Assembly (NCBI GenBank): GCA_027923505.1 | Contig: BROI01000009.1 | Span: forward strand, 186,001-250,000 | Length of the DNA stretch: 64,000 bases | Reading direction: 5' to 3' | Source of the DNA: Mayamaea pseudoterrestris | Taxonomy: Eukaryota > Bacillariophyta > Bacillariophyceae > Sellaphorales > Sellaphoraceae | In this document: piece after piece, positions 1 to 10,844 of the stretch | Layout: each line of letters opens with the position of its first letter | How positions within the stretch are numbered: position 1 is the stretch's first letter | The notes under the pieces: model-generated | What the model was told of the DNA's origin: nothing | The model's input: only the letters and a program-made list of their open reading frames with translations | Databases searched by the model: none | Made by a program: the position numbers and the translations under genes

Positions 1-2
1 TG

Positions 3-3000
3 GAACGGTACGAAGGTGGCAGTACCAGCTCGCCCAATGCCACCGATCAGGATTCTTTAGTAGGAGAAGCGTTAGTGTCAACGGACAATGAGCAAGATAT
101 GACTCCAGTGGGTAGTGACGGCGATATACAGCAATTACTAATGACGAATGAAAATGGCGTTCAGCTTTTGGGAGGTAGTGGCAATGATAATCATGAAACA
201 CATAAAGTAATTGGACCATTCACTTTGCAATCATTGGACTGCATTCGCTTACGACGGTCGCAGCTTTGGCTGTTCATTATAACGCTCGCTGGCGCTGCGA
301 TCATTCTTGTCGTCTTTCAGTCACCTATAGTTGCGAGGCGGTCGAAGGGCGAAGCACTGTTAAACATGCCCTTTGCTCGAGTCGACCGTGAAGATTTTGG
401 TGATCCTGCTGCAGGATTTATCGACAAAAGCCTCTTTGATCCGTCGCTTATAAACCGGCGAGGCAGGAAAGAATTTATATTTCCTTTTCCGACAGGTAGC
501 TTTTGGACCAATTTGGTGCTTGCGCCAACTGCCGATCGAGGACTAAGTTATCCAGTTGTTGCGTATCCGTATGCGTACGCATGGTCCCACGCACTTCTAC
601 AATTATCGTATTCAGCAAGCCATCGCAAAGAAGAACCCAAGATGATCCATGACTATTTTTTCCCTGATTTGACGTTGACGACGCAAGAGGGCATTTTGAA
701 TCGACATATAACCTACTTTGACGCCCTTTCCGTGACTCTGCGCTACACTACGCAGGGCGGGAAATGGGAAACTTACCTCGTCCAAGGAAGCCCTTACGTG
801 ACAATCCGCTACGAGAACAGCTCGCCGGTCATTCACGCCTTTTCTACATTTGCCCACGTTGGCTGCAACAATAATGAAGCTTCATCGTCTAAAAATTTGG
901 ATGCAAACCATGGTAACAGACGGCTTGGTGAAGCTGCTACGTTCGGCGTTTGTGCGTGGGAGGAAGATTCAGCGAAATCGCATCGGATACTGAGAGGGGT
1001 GCAATTTAGAATATTTAGTCAGGAAGGGATGGAATGGATTCTTTTTTCCTCGGAACCCATTGAGCTGCAATATGATTTAATGGTGAGGTCGGCAATATCG
1101 TCTATTAACAAATTCAAGGGCGTCCTTCGGATCGCCTTCATTTCCGGCTCGCAAGGAGCAATGGCTACGTCCGGTATAAATGCTTCTGCGGCGGACAATG
1201 ATAGATATATGAACTCTTCACTGTCGACGGGACTGCAAAGACTTATCTACCATGCTGGAGTCTACCCTATTAGCGGGGATGTGAGCTGGAGTTTTCGATC
1301 TTCCGACACTGAATCAATCCTGGCTTACCCTGCCAATTCGATTTTGAGCAAGTCTGACACGGCGGCACGTGGGAAGACAGCAACAACAAACGCTGCAGAC
1401 ACTTCGCAACCTAACGGTAGTAGAATTGGAAGGCTCACTTTCCAATTTGCGACAGGCTCCTTTACTCCATCAAGCAGTGCATCAGCGGCGAAACCGCTGC
1501 TCATGCTGGCACTGCCTCACCACGCAGAGAAGCTTCCGTCATATATGCAGCTTGGTCGGGACCAATTCGATCTCGTGTATGAATGTATTAAAGGTCCGAT
1601 GCGGCCTATGATAGGCCGAATTTGGTCGTACGACGAAACTCTTCCGTCAATGGGACTCGACGATTTTGACTTCACAAACAACGAGCGAAAAGGTTACTTA
1701 GATACGAACGTGAGGTTGGTTATTATTGATAGTTTGAAAGAGGACATTACTTTGGCGCTCCCAACAATTACTGAAAATGTCTATGGATTTGGTAAGCAGA
1801 CGGCTCGGCTGGCTCAGCTAACGCACATCGCTTACATGCTGCAGCAAGGCAAGCGCACGGACTACCAGTTGGCCTCGAATGGCACGTTTGACGGCGAGAC
1901 AGCGGTTGACGACGAAGATGCGGAGGTTGCTGAAGTGTATCAAAAGTCGGTTAAGTTGCTACGAACTTCGTTGGAGCATTTTCTAAATAATAGCGTCTCA
2001 GATATGTTGGTTTTTGACGATAATCTTGGCGGACTTGTTACAATTGATGGGCTCAGGGACACTGAGTTAGACTTTGGGAATGGGAGATACAATGATCACC
2101 ACTTTCATTTTGGCTATCTGCTATACGCTTGCGCCATCATGGGCAGTCTCGATCGAGACTTCGTCATTAAATATAGCGACGCAATCGATGCCATTTATCT
2201 TGACATTGCACACGATACGAACTTTAAGTCCGAGAAGTCTGGGCACATCTTTTTGCCTGGAGCCCGACACAAAATGTGGTATGATGGTCATTCTTTTGCC
2301 TCTGGTTTATTTCCTTTTGGAAATGGGAAGTCACAAGAAAGTTCAAGCGAAGCTATCAATGGCTACTTCGGTGCGTACCTTTGGTCTCTAGTAAAGCATG
2401 GAGCTATACGTGAGCCCAATAGCGATGTGTCACCGCAGACGGACTTTGTGAGACTGCTCATGGCAACAGAGCTCCGGGGCGCTCAGACGTATTGGCATAT
2501 GATGCCACCAAGCGGAACGATTGAGACGCACATGACGTCCGCTTCAGCGACCGTTTTTAGTCCCACTTTCTCTCGGAACTATATGGTTGGCAATATGGGT
2601 ATGCTAGATGCGACCTCCACCACTTGGTTTGGCACGTCAAGTCTTTACGTGCATATGATTAACGAGATGCCCGTCACTGCGGCAACGTCGACATTATTTA
2701 GTCCTGCATTTGTTGAAGGTGAGTACATTAATGCAATGATACCACTCGGGGAGGTGGAGATGGCCTGGCGGGGCTATGTCGTCTGCAACCAGGCCATGGT
2801 AAATTCGCGCGAAGCGTGGATATCGGCGCAAAAACTACAAAGTCGCGAGCTCGATTCTGGGATAAGTAAGAGCCAGATTCTTTATTTTATTTCGACGCGC
2901 CCCAGCTTCAATCCCTTGTCGATTCCTCGCTTAAAAACGTCATCGAAGGGAGCGGGTCGAACTGAAAATGGGACGTCGGCGTGTTCTGCCCATGATATCT

Positions 3001-3116
3001 GTCGAAAAGCTGGTCTTGTAGGTTTCTGCTGTCCAAGTCCAGAAGGAATTACCTTGAGGTGCTGCGCGAGCAGTGAACTAATGGGTTCTTTGCACGATGA
3101 TGTATATAAAATGTAA
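3..3116 (+). CDS. GH81 endo-1,3-beta-glucanase, membrane-anchored (5' partial)
   Basis: Predicted to hydrolyse beta-1,3-glucan, in a diatom probably the storage glucan chrysolaminarin or wall callose. The frame is open from base 3 of the window with no ATG before the codons for STDNEQD, so the true start lies outside; the first internal ATG is the Met of DMTPVG. A hydrophobic segment (LWLFIITLAGAAIILVVF) near residue 70 suggests a type II signal anchor. The family is shown by FPFPTGSFWTNLVLAP near the front and by two catalytic blocks, GRYNDHHFHFGYLLYA (catalytic Asp region) and GKSQESSSEAINGYFG (Glu pair), the classic GH81 signatures. The C-terminus has a cysteine-rich tail (CSAHDICRKAGLVGFCCP) outside the catalytic fold. 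It ends 31 bp from the convergent TFIIIC gene. The family call is firm; the substrate is inferred. Confidence 0.88.
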   Translation, partial: ERYEGGSTSSPNATDQDSLVGEALVSTDNEQDMTPVGSDGDIQQLLMTNENGVQLLGGSGNDNHETHKVIGPFTLQSLDCIRLRRSQLWLFIITLAGAAIILVVFQSPIVARRSKGEALLNMPFARVDREDFGDPAAGFIDKSLFDPSLINRRGRKEFIFPFPTGSFWTNLVLAPTADRGLSYPVVAYPYAYAWSHALLQLSYSASHRKEEPKMIHDYFFPDLTLTTQEGILNRHITYFDALSVTLRYTTQGGKWETYLVQGSPYVTIRYENSSPVIHAFSTFAHVGCNNNEASSSKNLDANHGNRRLGEAATFGVCAWEEDSAKSHRILRGVQFRIFSQEGMEWILFSSEPIELQYDLMVRSAISSINKFKGVLRIAFISGSQGAMATSGINASAADNDRYMNSSLSTGLQRLIYHAGVYPISGDVSWSFRSSDTESILAYPANSILSKSDTAARGKTATTNAADTSQPNGSRIGRLTFQFATGSFTPSSSASAAKPLLMLALPHHAEKLPSYMQLGRDQFDLVYECIKGPMRPMIGRIWSYDETLPSMGLDDFDFTNNERKGYLDTNVRLVIIDSLKEDITLALPTITENVYGFGKQTARLAQLTHIAYMLQQGKRTDYQLASNGTFDGETAVDDEDAEVAEVYQKSVKLLRTSLEHFLNNSVSDMLVFDDNLGGLVTIDGLRDTELDFGNGRYNDHHFHFGYLLYACAIMGSLDRDFVIKYSDAIDAIYLDIAHDTNFKSEKSGHIFLPGARHKMWYDGHSFASGLFPFGNGKSQESSSEAINGYFGAYLWSLVKHGAIREPNSDVSPQTDFVRLLMATELRGAQTYWHMMPPSGTIETHMTSASATVFSPTFSRNYMVGNMGMLDATSTTWFGTSSLYVHMINEMPVTAATSTLFSPAFVEGEYINAMIPLGEVEMAWRGYVVCNQAMVNSREAWISAQKLQSRELDSGISKSQILYFISTRPSFNPLSIPRLKTSSKGAGRTENGTSACSAHDICRKAGLVGFCCPSPEGITLRCCASSELMGSLHDDVYKM

Positions 3117-3147
3117 TCACTAAGGTATTGGCATGATGTACTAAGAT

Positions 3148-6100
3148 TTACACCTCGACTAGGCATGAAGTTTCAGTATTCGAGAAACGACCTCCTCGAT
3201 CAATAGTGTCAGCCTCATCCCCACACGCTTGTTCTTCGTCAGTGTCCAACACGTCTTCGTGTCCTGAATATTGCAATGCCAGAGCATGCTTACGGTAGAT
3301 CAACATTTCCTCATGCAAAAGCTTAAAATCAGGAAGTTTCTCCTCGGGGTAAACTACTTTTGCTGCTGCATATCGCACGGCCATATATACATTGTAAATT
3401 TTCATGCCCACCATTTTCCACTGCCGCGCCAGCATTGTGTTAAGCTCGCTTTTGCGGTGGATTTTGCAGAGAGACGCAACGAATTTGCACAAAAAAGCCG
3501 ACTCTTTGAAGAAAAAGACTGCCTGTAAACAGTCGGCTCGTCCGAGTATTATCAACGCTTCTAGAGGCGAGCATGTTCGTTCCTCCGGAAGACGCGCTTG
3601 GAAAGCCAAATCAGAAACTCCGCGTTTAGGAGCTTTAGTTGCAAAACGTGCGGCTTGTTCGACGCAGAGAAAAGGGTTTTGAGCACCACTGGCGAGGTCA
3701 AGAAGCGCGACAGCGGCATTTAGGGATGCGGTTCCTATTGCTGTTTCGGTTGAAGAGTGTCTCAAAGTGTACAGACACGAATTGAGCTTAGCCATTTTGC
3801 TATCAAGGTTACTGTCATGACTTTTCGCTTTTTCGAGGCCCCCATACCACTCGTCCAAAAGGCGAGAGCACGGAATGACTATAAAGCAGGAAACCGTCAA
3901 AAGGCCATCATCCCCAAATACCTTTGCTATGCACCCGCTTTGTTCACTGGATAGTGTTCGCTTCGATCGCCGAACATGGCCAGATTGCTTGCCATTCAAA
4001 ACACTGGGTACAGAGCCCTCGGCACCATCATGTGATAGGAACAACGCATCAAGCTTGAGCGACTTTGACATGGCGTTTAAGGGTTCATCAAGCTTTCCTA
4101 TATCAGCATCCCATAACTGCTTATTCACGCAAAACTGAGAGAGAGGGAGAACAATGCTCAAGCTCGTCAAAATAAAGCCTTTTTGCAACGGCACGACCAT
4201 GTGGCGCGCGCGAAGCAAACACATTCTTGAAAAATGCAATAGCAAATGCAAAGTCTCCGTTTCGCCGAACTCTGCAACAACCTTTTCGCGAATGGCTTTC
4301 TCATGCGCTAGTCGTCCCCTCGTGTAAGCAATATTCCCGCGAAGCTGTAGGACTTGGTCTCGAAAGTTTGATGCTAAATCTGGAAACCATTCCTTGATTA
4401 GATCCCACTGCAAGATCAACTCATCCTCTACTTCGCCAGACACTTTTCCGAAAACCAACCCGTCCGTAATAGTTATCCCAAAGTGGTTTAATCCGACTTT
4501 CCGGCGAATGAGTGCCAAATTAAACGGCTGATCTTCCCAACCGGAGAAAAAGCTTACATTGTTAGCAACACAAATGTTATACATTCGTAGAGCAAGTTGC
4601 TTGCCAGCATCAGACAGCCAGGAAGACGATATAAGACTTTTAGATAATGTTGGTACATCTTCAGTGAATGTCGTAGAGAGGTCGAATGAAGAAACCCGAC
4701 AAACGATTGCCACAATTGTCTCGACGTGCTTGAAGATAAGATTGAGCGTATCAGTGTCGTGAGGAATTTGTACGGACAAGCGCGCCGCAAACTCTACTTT
4801 TTGCATGAGCTCAACAAGTTCGGAAGAGATAGATTTATCGCCCAGTTGAACGGTCCATAACCCAACAATTAGTTGTGAAAGTCGAGCTAAAGCGGTCGCT
4901 ATCATTTTTCCAGCTTCATCTCGCTTGGCTGTTCCCGTTAAAACTTGTGCACTGTTTAGGAGCAACGCCGACGATGCCGAGACGACTTTTATGATACGGT
5001 TTCGTTTGTCGATCCTTGCAGGCTCGTCGCTATGCTTACTCAAAGTTGTATGCAAAATACCTGTTTCAGTCAACAGCCGCACATGAGAACAAAACATCGG
5101 GGCGAGCCAGACAGAAAAGTCTTTCGTTTTCCCCGCCCTCTGCAAAACGTCGGCAACAAGAGCATATCCCTCAGTCTGATCGATTAAACCTCGCTCGGAA
5201 ACCAGCAATCCTGACCAGCTATCCCTAGATGTTCTTATATCTTTTGGACATGACAGATTATCTTGCGGAAGGTACTTTAACGACTCAATATACTTGAATG
5301 CCAAGAAGTCACTCTCTCCGTGCCCGGCCAAGCAACAGCCGTGCAGGACGCTAAGCTCTGGAGGTAAAACACCTTTTTCCATGTGAGCGAGCACATCAGG
5401 CTTGCTGACTAAATCATCATCGTCAGATAAATCGAACAAACTATCGACAGAGTCGCTACTATATTCTTTGACTTCCGCAGCCACAGAGCCCAAGGTAAAT
5501 TGCATTTCGTATACTTTCATTCTTTGCCGCCGCCGCACAAGCATTTTTGATCGCTCTTTCATGTATAGGGACATGGACGTTCCGACTAGAATGCCGCAAT
5601 GATACTTGCCCATGCCAAGTGCAAGATGCAAAAGCTCGGATGCAATGCTGATAGCCGTCTTGAAGGAAGCGGATATGGGAAATCTTTGAGATGGAGATGC
5701 TACCTCGTCTTGAATTACCAACTTAGTGCCGGCGGCAGTGTCGTTCTGATGGCATTCAATCAAAAAGCCATCCAAAGCCAAATTCTGTTCTAAGACTAGC
5801 GTTTCGCAGTCGCTCTGTCGAATTAACAATGGTTTCTGGCCTGGCTCGAGCGACAAGTCTTCTGTTGTCTCGTCGAAAGCTGAAGAATCGCGCGTACATT
5901 TCTCTTCCCGCAATAGTTTCTCTCGCTGCAATAAGCCATCCCGATCAACGAGATCGTCTGATCTGTTATTCGTCCAAACCGTGTTACCATGGGCATGCAC
6001 CGCAGGAACCATTGCCTCCGAGTGCAGCCAATCTATCAGCCCTTTGCAATGTACAGAACCAACAGCTGCCTCTAATGCTTTAATCAGGGCTTGTAGTCGT

Positions 6101-7535
6101 CTCTCCTTCCACTTGAATGTTTTGGAGTGTTTCCTCAGCCATCGGCGCAACACAATATTTTTATTGCTGTCGTCGCCTCGGTTCCATTGGTCGCACTCAC
6201 GCCCAATCCGGACCATGAGACCTGCGTAAAGCCACCAAGCCTTGTAGCTTGACTCAAATAGTGTCGTCGCCTGACCAGTCTGCCGCTCTTTCATATCCGT
6301 TAAAAGAGTCAGCGCCTCCGACAAATGGCCAAGCTCGATCAAAATCATCGCCAGCTTCGCCGCGATTTCTTCTTTACCGGCCGGTCGTAGATTGTTGGCA
6401 GTTTGATAATCATTCTTCGCTTCGTTGAGCCATCGTTGCCGCTCGACCTTGTGATGATCCCGAAGGAGGACCGTCTCGACTGTTGCGGCCGTCATCAACG
6501 AGTGCCGATCAGCAACCTCGCAAGCCAAATCGGCAGCTCTAACCCAGAGAGTATAATCTTTTTTGCAAAGAATCGCTGCAACGTGGTACGCGCCATATGC
6601 CTTCTTGGCAAGCTCAAGTTGCTCGGTCCACAAGTCCTCGCCCAGCCCCGGACGGTTATCATCACTAGTGCTTCCATTTTGCTGTTTACCCGCTTCATCT
6701 AACATGTCGCAATAGACCATCCCGAGGCTAGAGTACACTTGAGGAGCTGACGGTGCCTCGCGCGCAATCTGCTTTAGAGTTTGAATCGCCTCCTTGTGTC
6801 GGCCGCGCGTGTGTGCATTAAGCGCCTCTCCATGCTGCTCGGCGAGTTTGATGGACTTAAAGTTACGCATTTTAAATGCCATTTTTTTGCCGCGCGACTG
6901 CTTATTATTATTGTTAAAAGTGGCGTTATGCGCAGCTTTGACATGTACATTCCTCCGTTCTGCTATTGTCCGTTGATTCTCCTCAGGGTCCGCTTCCTCT
7001 TCATTAACGTCGCCTTCCTCTTCAATAGGTTCATCATCTGTGTCACCTTCACTTTCCGGCAGACTATCATTGTCAACCCAGGCGTCAACTGAATGTGTTT
7101 GCTCATTTTCTGGTGACTCGCCGGCAACCTCGTCTGTCTGGCGCCGCGAGCATCGAAGTTGCTTTGGTTGAACGACGGCGGTGTCTGGAATAATGTCGTC
7201 GTCAAGCGAATTTCGCAAGCCTCTTGATCTCTTTAGAGGACGTTGCTGTTGCAGTGCTTGTTCCTCCAACCAATCTGTTCCTCTAGCGTCCTTCGTTGGC
7301 GATTCTTTACAACGCGCTGCTTTTTGGAGAGCTTTTTGGTAAAGTTGTGGCCCGTCACATCGGTTCCGTATTGTGCTACTTGCATTTCTTTGTGCAAGGA
7401 ATCAAGTTGCTGTCGCAAGCGATGAATGTTTAAATCATCCTTGTTGTTTGCGTCTTTGTGAAGAATTGTGCTGGCTGCGGCGCTTCTCAAAGCTGCATTC
7501 GATTCATTCGTTTTGGGGGAGGACGATTGAGGCAT
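3148..7535 (-). CDS. TFIIIC TPR subunit (GTF3C3/Tfc4-like)
   Basis: Likely the TPR-containing TFIIIC subunit that binds B-box DNA complexes and recruits TFIIIB for tRNA and 5S transcription in the nucleus. The diagnostic start of the TPR array is AHTRGRHKEAIQTLKQIARE followed by PQVYSSLGMVYCDMLDE, matching the GR-x-x-EA first repeat of Tfc4/GTF3C3; a further repeat reads IAAKLAMILIELGHLSEALT. The N-terminus is acidic (EESDDEPIEEEGD-like) with basic patches, as in homologues. The main frame (from 7230 down) has no ATG before residue ~131 (near 6879). An overlapping frame starts with ATG at 7535 and encodes a basic segment. A candidate intron 7231-7310 (donor GTAAAG, acceptor CTAAAG, 80 bp) joins the two in phase, giving about 1435 residues. 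This intron is weak, so the start is uncertain; the TPR assignment is fairly sure. Confidence 0.68.
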
Positions 7536-7872
7536 TGAATCGAGATTCTAAGTTCGACTACTTTTTTTGATGTATTGATATATAGTAATGCCGTAGTATA
7601 CGCAAATCTTGGAAAAGCAAAAGAGAGCAACGACGGCAAGACTTGATGCGGCGGCGTCTGAGCTGTGTGTCGAGAACCACTCGTCATGGTGCGCTGGAGC
7701 GCGGCAAAGTCAATCGTGCGATCGCAGATCACGGGTACTGGTAAGACATGCACGACTAACGCTACTTTCGCTTGGTTCCACTTTCCCCGTTCCTCTACGT
7801 CGTATATCCTTTGCTGATCGTAAGCCGGTAGCAAACCCAAAAGTTTAGTTAAGCTCGAATTCTGCGTTAATG
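7536..7872. other. Intergenic, no supported gene
   Basis: This 337-bp stretch separates the 5' end of the TFIIIC gene from the 3' end of the HSF gene. Short open frames exist on both strands, but their starts are non-ATG or their products are low-complexity. A plus-strand frame from 7686 followed by a GTAAGA donor-like site was considered and left out. Confidence 0.4.
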
Positions 7873-9085
7873 CTAATACAGGTTCTGCTGCTGCGGCGAT
7901 GCGTAGGCAAAGCTCAAATCTTGCGATTCACTGTCAAATGCACCGCCACAGTCGAACATGGGGTTTGACCGCATCTGCAGGAGCTGCTGCTGCAAATACC
8001 GGTGATCTTGCTGCTGCAGAAACTGTTCCTCGTGTTGCTGCTGTTGCTGCAGGCGCAGAAAAGACTCCGTCGCGATAGGCGTCGGCGACAGTGGCACGAT
8101 GCCCCGCCCAGCGTACAAGGGAACTTGATCAGACCCGTGGTGACGCTGATGAGTATTCAGCGGCATTTGCTGGTGAAATGAATACATCGACTCGCCGTTC
8201 ATGATTGATTCATCAAAAAGAGCCAGCAGATCGGAAGAAAAATTCTGCGTCGACGATTGTAGCATCGAGCATAGATTTGGAAGCGGTGGAGTGACCATTG
8301 AATGCTGCAAAAACGGACTCGAAGCAGGAGATTCTTCGTAGGTTGAATGATTGTCAATATGTTCTTCCAGTGGAGGGAGTGGGCACTTCTTATCCAATGC
8401 GTAAAAGTCAGGCTCATGTGACTTTTTGGTGGGAATTTTCTTGTGAGTCTTGGGTAATCGACGCATATACATTTGCAGGTGAGGCTTTCCCCTGAGAAAG
8501 AGCTGGGGTGATCAAAGTATGTAAGGTTTCAACTGGAGGTTGGGCTTCCAAACATCCAGAGCACAGAGCACAGCCGACATGAACGTTCCATTTTCTTTAA
8601 CATCGGACATTGCTTAAACTCACCTCATTGTAATAGGAGCCACGATCCGGCCCACTGCTGATCCTTCGAAATGACCAAGCATTGACCAAACGGTTGAAAG
8701 AGTGGTAATTGTTATATTCGAAATACAGGGGCATTACTATGTTTTCGAACATATCTGGTTTTAGTACCTTCCACGACCGACCATGAGGTTGAAACGAAAT
8801 AATATGATGAAACTCTTTCTGTGATAGAATGGCGTAGAGTTTGACGGGAAACTTTTGGGCTCGAATTGATACATCGCTGTTGGGTAATTGAGTGTTGGAT
8901 GTAGCTGCTACCGCTGGAAGTTCGAGCAGTGGGGCATCGTCGTCTACACAGCCGTAGTCAGTGTACTGATACAGCGCCTTCGTTTCACCTTTCGAAACGC
9001 TGGCTCTATAGTCTTTGCCTCCTAGTTGGAAAGATTGGCTCGAGTCAGAGGTCGATCCTGACAAAGTGTCGCTAACGGTGCTCAT
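7873..9085 (-). CDS. Heat-shock-factor-type transcription factor (2 exons)
   Basis: A nuclear DNA-binding regulator. Exons are 9085-8624 and 8502-7873, with a 121-bp GTGAGT...CCCCAG intron in phase 0, giving 363 residues. The HSF winged-helix domain covers about residues 82-170: FPVKLYAILSQKEF, then SFQPHGRSWKVLKPDMFE, then the recognition-helix region FNRLVNAWSFRRI, and across the splice SYYNE/LFLRGKPHL, the usual domain end. The second exon is rich in glutamine runs (QQQQQHEEQFLQQQ) and resembles a transactivation region. No clear heptad oligomerisation domain is visible, as is common for the expanded HSF family of diatoms. The ATG at 9085 is well supported because the splice restores the domain exactly. 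Its target genes are unknown. Confidence 0.9.
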
Positions 9086-9568
9086 TGCTTAAACGCTTAA
9101 ACTGACTGTGAAAGTGAGCTGCAGATAAAGTGACACCAAAAAAATTGGCAACGCTCTTGTCCGCTTCCTCATTGCGGTCATTCGAACGCCGTCCTTGGGC
9201 CTTTTCTAACTTCAAACCCAAAAATATCTATGCCCTAGTTGACAGGCAATTTAAATCCTGTCGCCCTTTAACTTCAACATCAATGAAATCCGAAGGCGTC
9301 CAAAAGTAGTCTTCTCCGATGACCGTGTATCTCATTCAGTGCTGCACTGTACACATAAAGCGATTGTACGGCTCGGTATGTATCATACAGTACACTATGA
9401 CTACAGTCGGGAGTTGATAGCTCAAAAAATACTCACTCGTGCAAAGCATACGCTATTGGACTGTACTCCAGCTTATATACAACTCCGTGCAAATGCTTGC
9501 AATGAATGGTCAACCAAAAGGTAAAAGATACAGTTCAGAATAGGGACTAACTGTAAGTACTGCATAGA
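9086..9568. other. Intergenic, HSF promoter side
   Basis: This 483-bp stretch lies upstream of the HSF start and downstream of the flavodoxin stop. It should hold the HSF promoter and the flavodoxin 3' end. Only short unsupported frames are present, and no TACCGGTA palindrome was found. Confidence 0.4.
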
Positions 9569-10561
9569 TTAAGGAGTCAAACCGGTGATTGTCCTTTCGG
9601 TCGTGACGAAGGACTTCCTACCATCGGCGCTCGTCCACATGGTTTTCCGTGTCAAATGGTTCGTGTGAGCGATAAACCCTCCCATCGAATGATTTGCAAT
9701 AGTCGCGTCCATAAGTGCACTGCCCGTCGTAAGTTCCTTTTCTAGGGAGCTTGAGCTTTCGGAGAGTGTTTCAGATACACTGGCCTTTTGTCCATTAACC
9801 TTTTGCGCATCAAGAGCCGCAGGACTATCGGCAGTGGAACTTATACCCGCTACAATCCCATCAGTAGCCACAGCCAAAGCCACACCAGAGTCTAACCCGA
9901 GGATACCTTCCTCCTTGAGTTGAGCCACCCAGCGCCGCACCCTTTCCTCCGATAATTCCTCCTGGTTGACAAAGTCCAACATAAGTCCGCAAAACTTTTC
10001 TCCGCGAATTGCCTTGGAATCTTCGTGCTCGTATCCTTCTTGACTCCAGGAGCCCAGCATGGTACATCCCATTTCACAAAAAACGTCAAAGAGCTCACCC
10101 GATGCATCAGCATAGTTTTCGGCGAAGCTGCTTTGATCTCCCAGTCCAAAAACTGCAACCTTTTTAGCTTTCATTATATCCTTTAGTTCTGGAAGCTTTG
10201 TATAGTATAATTCATCCCATCCAGTTCCCGATCGCTCACTGTCAGCTCCAGTGTTCCAGGTTGGCGTTCCAACCACCAAAGCATCGTATTCGGCAAAAAC
10301 TTGCGCCAAATCTCCCGCTTCGACCGTGTCGATATCAACTGGTTCAGAACTCACTTCTGGTCCGAACGCTTGGTGAATAAGATCGGCTGCTGTTTGGGTG
10401 CTGCCAGTGCTCGTCCCAAAGAAGATACCGACTTGCGCGCCGAGACTACTACCGGTAGTAGTCATCGAATGGCGATGCGCCAGTCTGAAAGCCGGGATCC
10501 AAGCAAATGTTGCTTCTCTTGTAATCACAGCAAGTGACAACCAAAGGCATCGATGCACCAT
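9569..10561 (-). CDS. Flavodoxin with plastid-type leader and C-terminal extension
   Basis: Flavodoxin carries one electron on FMN and replaces ferredoxin in photosynthetic electron transfer, typically under iron shortage. The FMN phosphate loop GTSTGSTQTAA is at residues 49-59, and the isoalloxazine-binding loops are GTPTWNTGADSE (98-109) and GLGDQSSFAENY (139-150). The insertion of long-chain flavodoxins is present. The leader (MVHRCLWLSLAVITREATFA/WIP) is short and hydrophobic and could be a signal peptide plus transit peptide, consistent with plastid targeting. The fold ends near residue 220, but 110 more residues follow, rich in Ser, Thr and Ala and ending GRKSFVTTERTITGLTP; flavodoxins normally stop at about 170-180. 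The ATG at 10561 is followed directly by the hydrophobic leader. It shares a 283-bp divergent intergenic region with the biotin synthase relic. Confidence 0.9.
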   Translation of the reverse strand: MVHRCLWLSLAVITREATFAWIPAFRLAHRHSMTTTGSSLGAQVGIFFGTSTGSTQTAADLIHQAFGPEVSSEPVDIDTVEAGDLAQVFAEYDALVVGTPTWNTGADSERSGTGWDELYYTKLPELKDIMKAKKVAVFGLGDQSSFAENYADASGELFDVFCEMGCTMLGSWSQEGYEHEDSKAIRGEKFCGLMLDFVNQEELSEERVRRWVAQLKEEGILGLDSGVALAVATDGIVAGISSTADSPAALDAQKVNGQKASVSETLSESSSSLEKELTTGSALMDATIANHSMGGFIAHTNHLTRKTMWTSADGRKSFVTTERTITGLTP

Positions 10562-10659
10562 GGTCGACGCAAAAATGGAGGAGGAGTAGAGTAATTGTAC
10601 AGTATGCTGTCCAACGAAAATGAGCAGCTGCCCGACGGCCGACGGATCTCTTTCCGAAC

Positions 10660-10683
10660 GCCGCGCCGCGCCGCGCCGCGCCG
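10660..10683. repeat. Short GCCGC tandem repeat
   Basis: Nearly five head-to-tail copies of the pentamer GCCGC lie between the flavodoxin gene and the biotin synthase relic. It is a simple GC-rich microsatellite in otherwise mixed-sequence intergenic DNA. Confidence 0.8.
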
Positions 10684-10698
10684 TCTACTTCACACGAG

Positions 10699-10706
10699 TA
10701 CCGGTA
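10699..10706. promoter_or_regulatory. TACCGGTA palindrome (site 1)
   Basis: This exact 8-bp palindrome lies 138 bp upstream of the flavodoxin ATG and 146 bp upstream of the biotin synthase relic ATG. It is one of seven in the window, all intergenic. A promoter role is inferred from position only. Confidence 0.4.
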
Positions 10707-10844
10707 CGATTAAGCTTAGACACGTAATTTTTTGTCGTGCGCACCCATCGTCGAACGATCTTGCATTAGTCGACGTTGACGGCAGCGTCTTCGATTCTTT
10801 CGAGCTATCATACTTCCTAACTTATTAATCTATTCATTGCAACA

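Noticed and set aside
7487-7840. Minus-strand frame of 117 codons before the TFIIIC gene
   Set aside because: It begins at TTG and its product is not protein-like; it overlaps the likelier ATG-started segment at 7535.
7686-7850. Plus-strand MVRWSAAKSIVRSQITGTG followed by a GTAAGA donor, considered as a ribosomal L33-like first exon
   Set aside because: No second exon giving the L33 pattern could be found downstream, and the region continues as antisense to the HSF gene.
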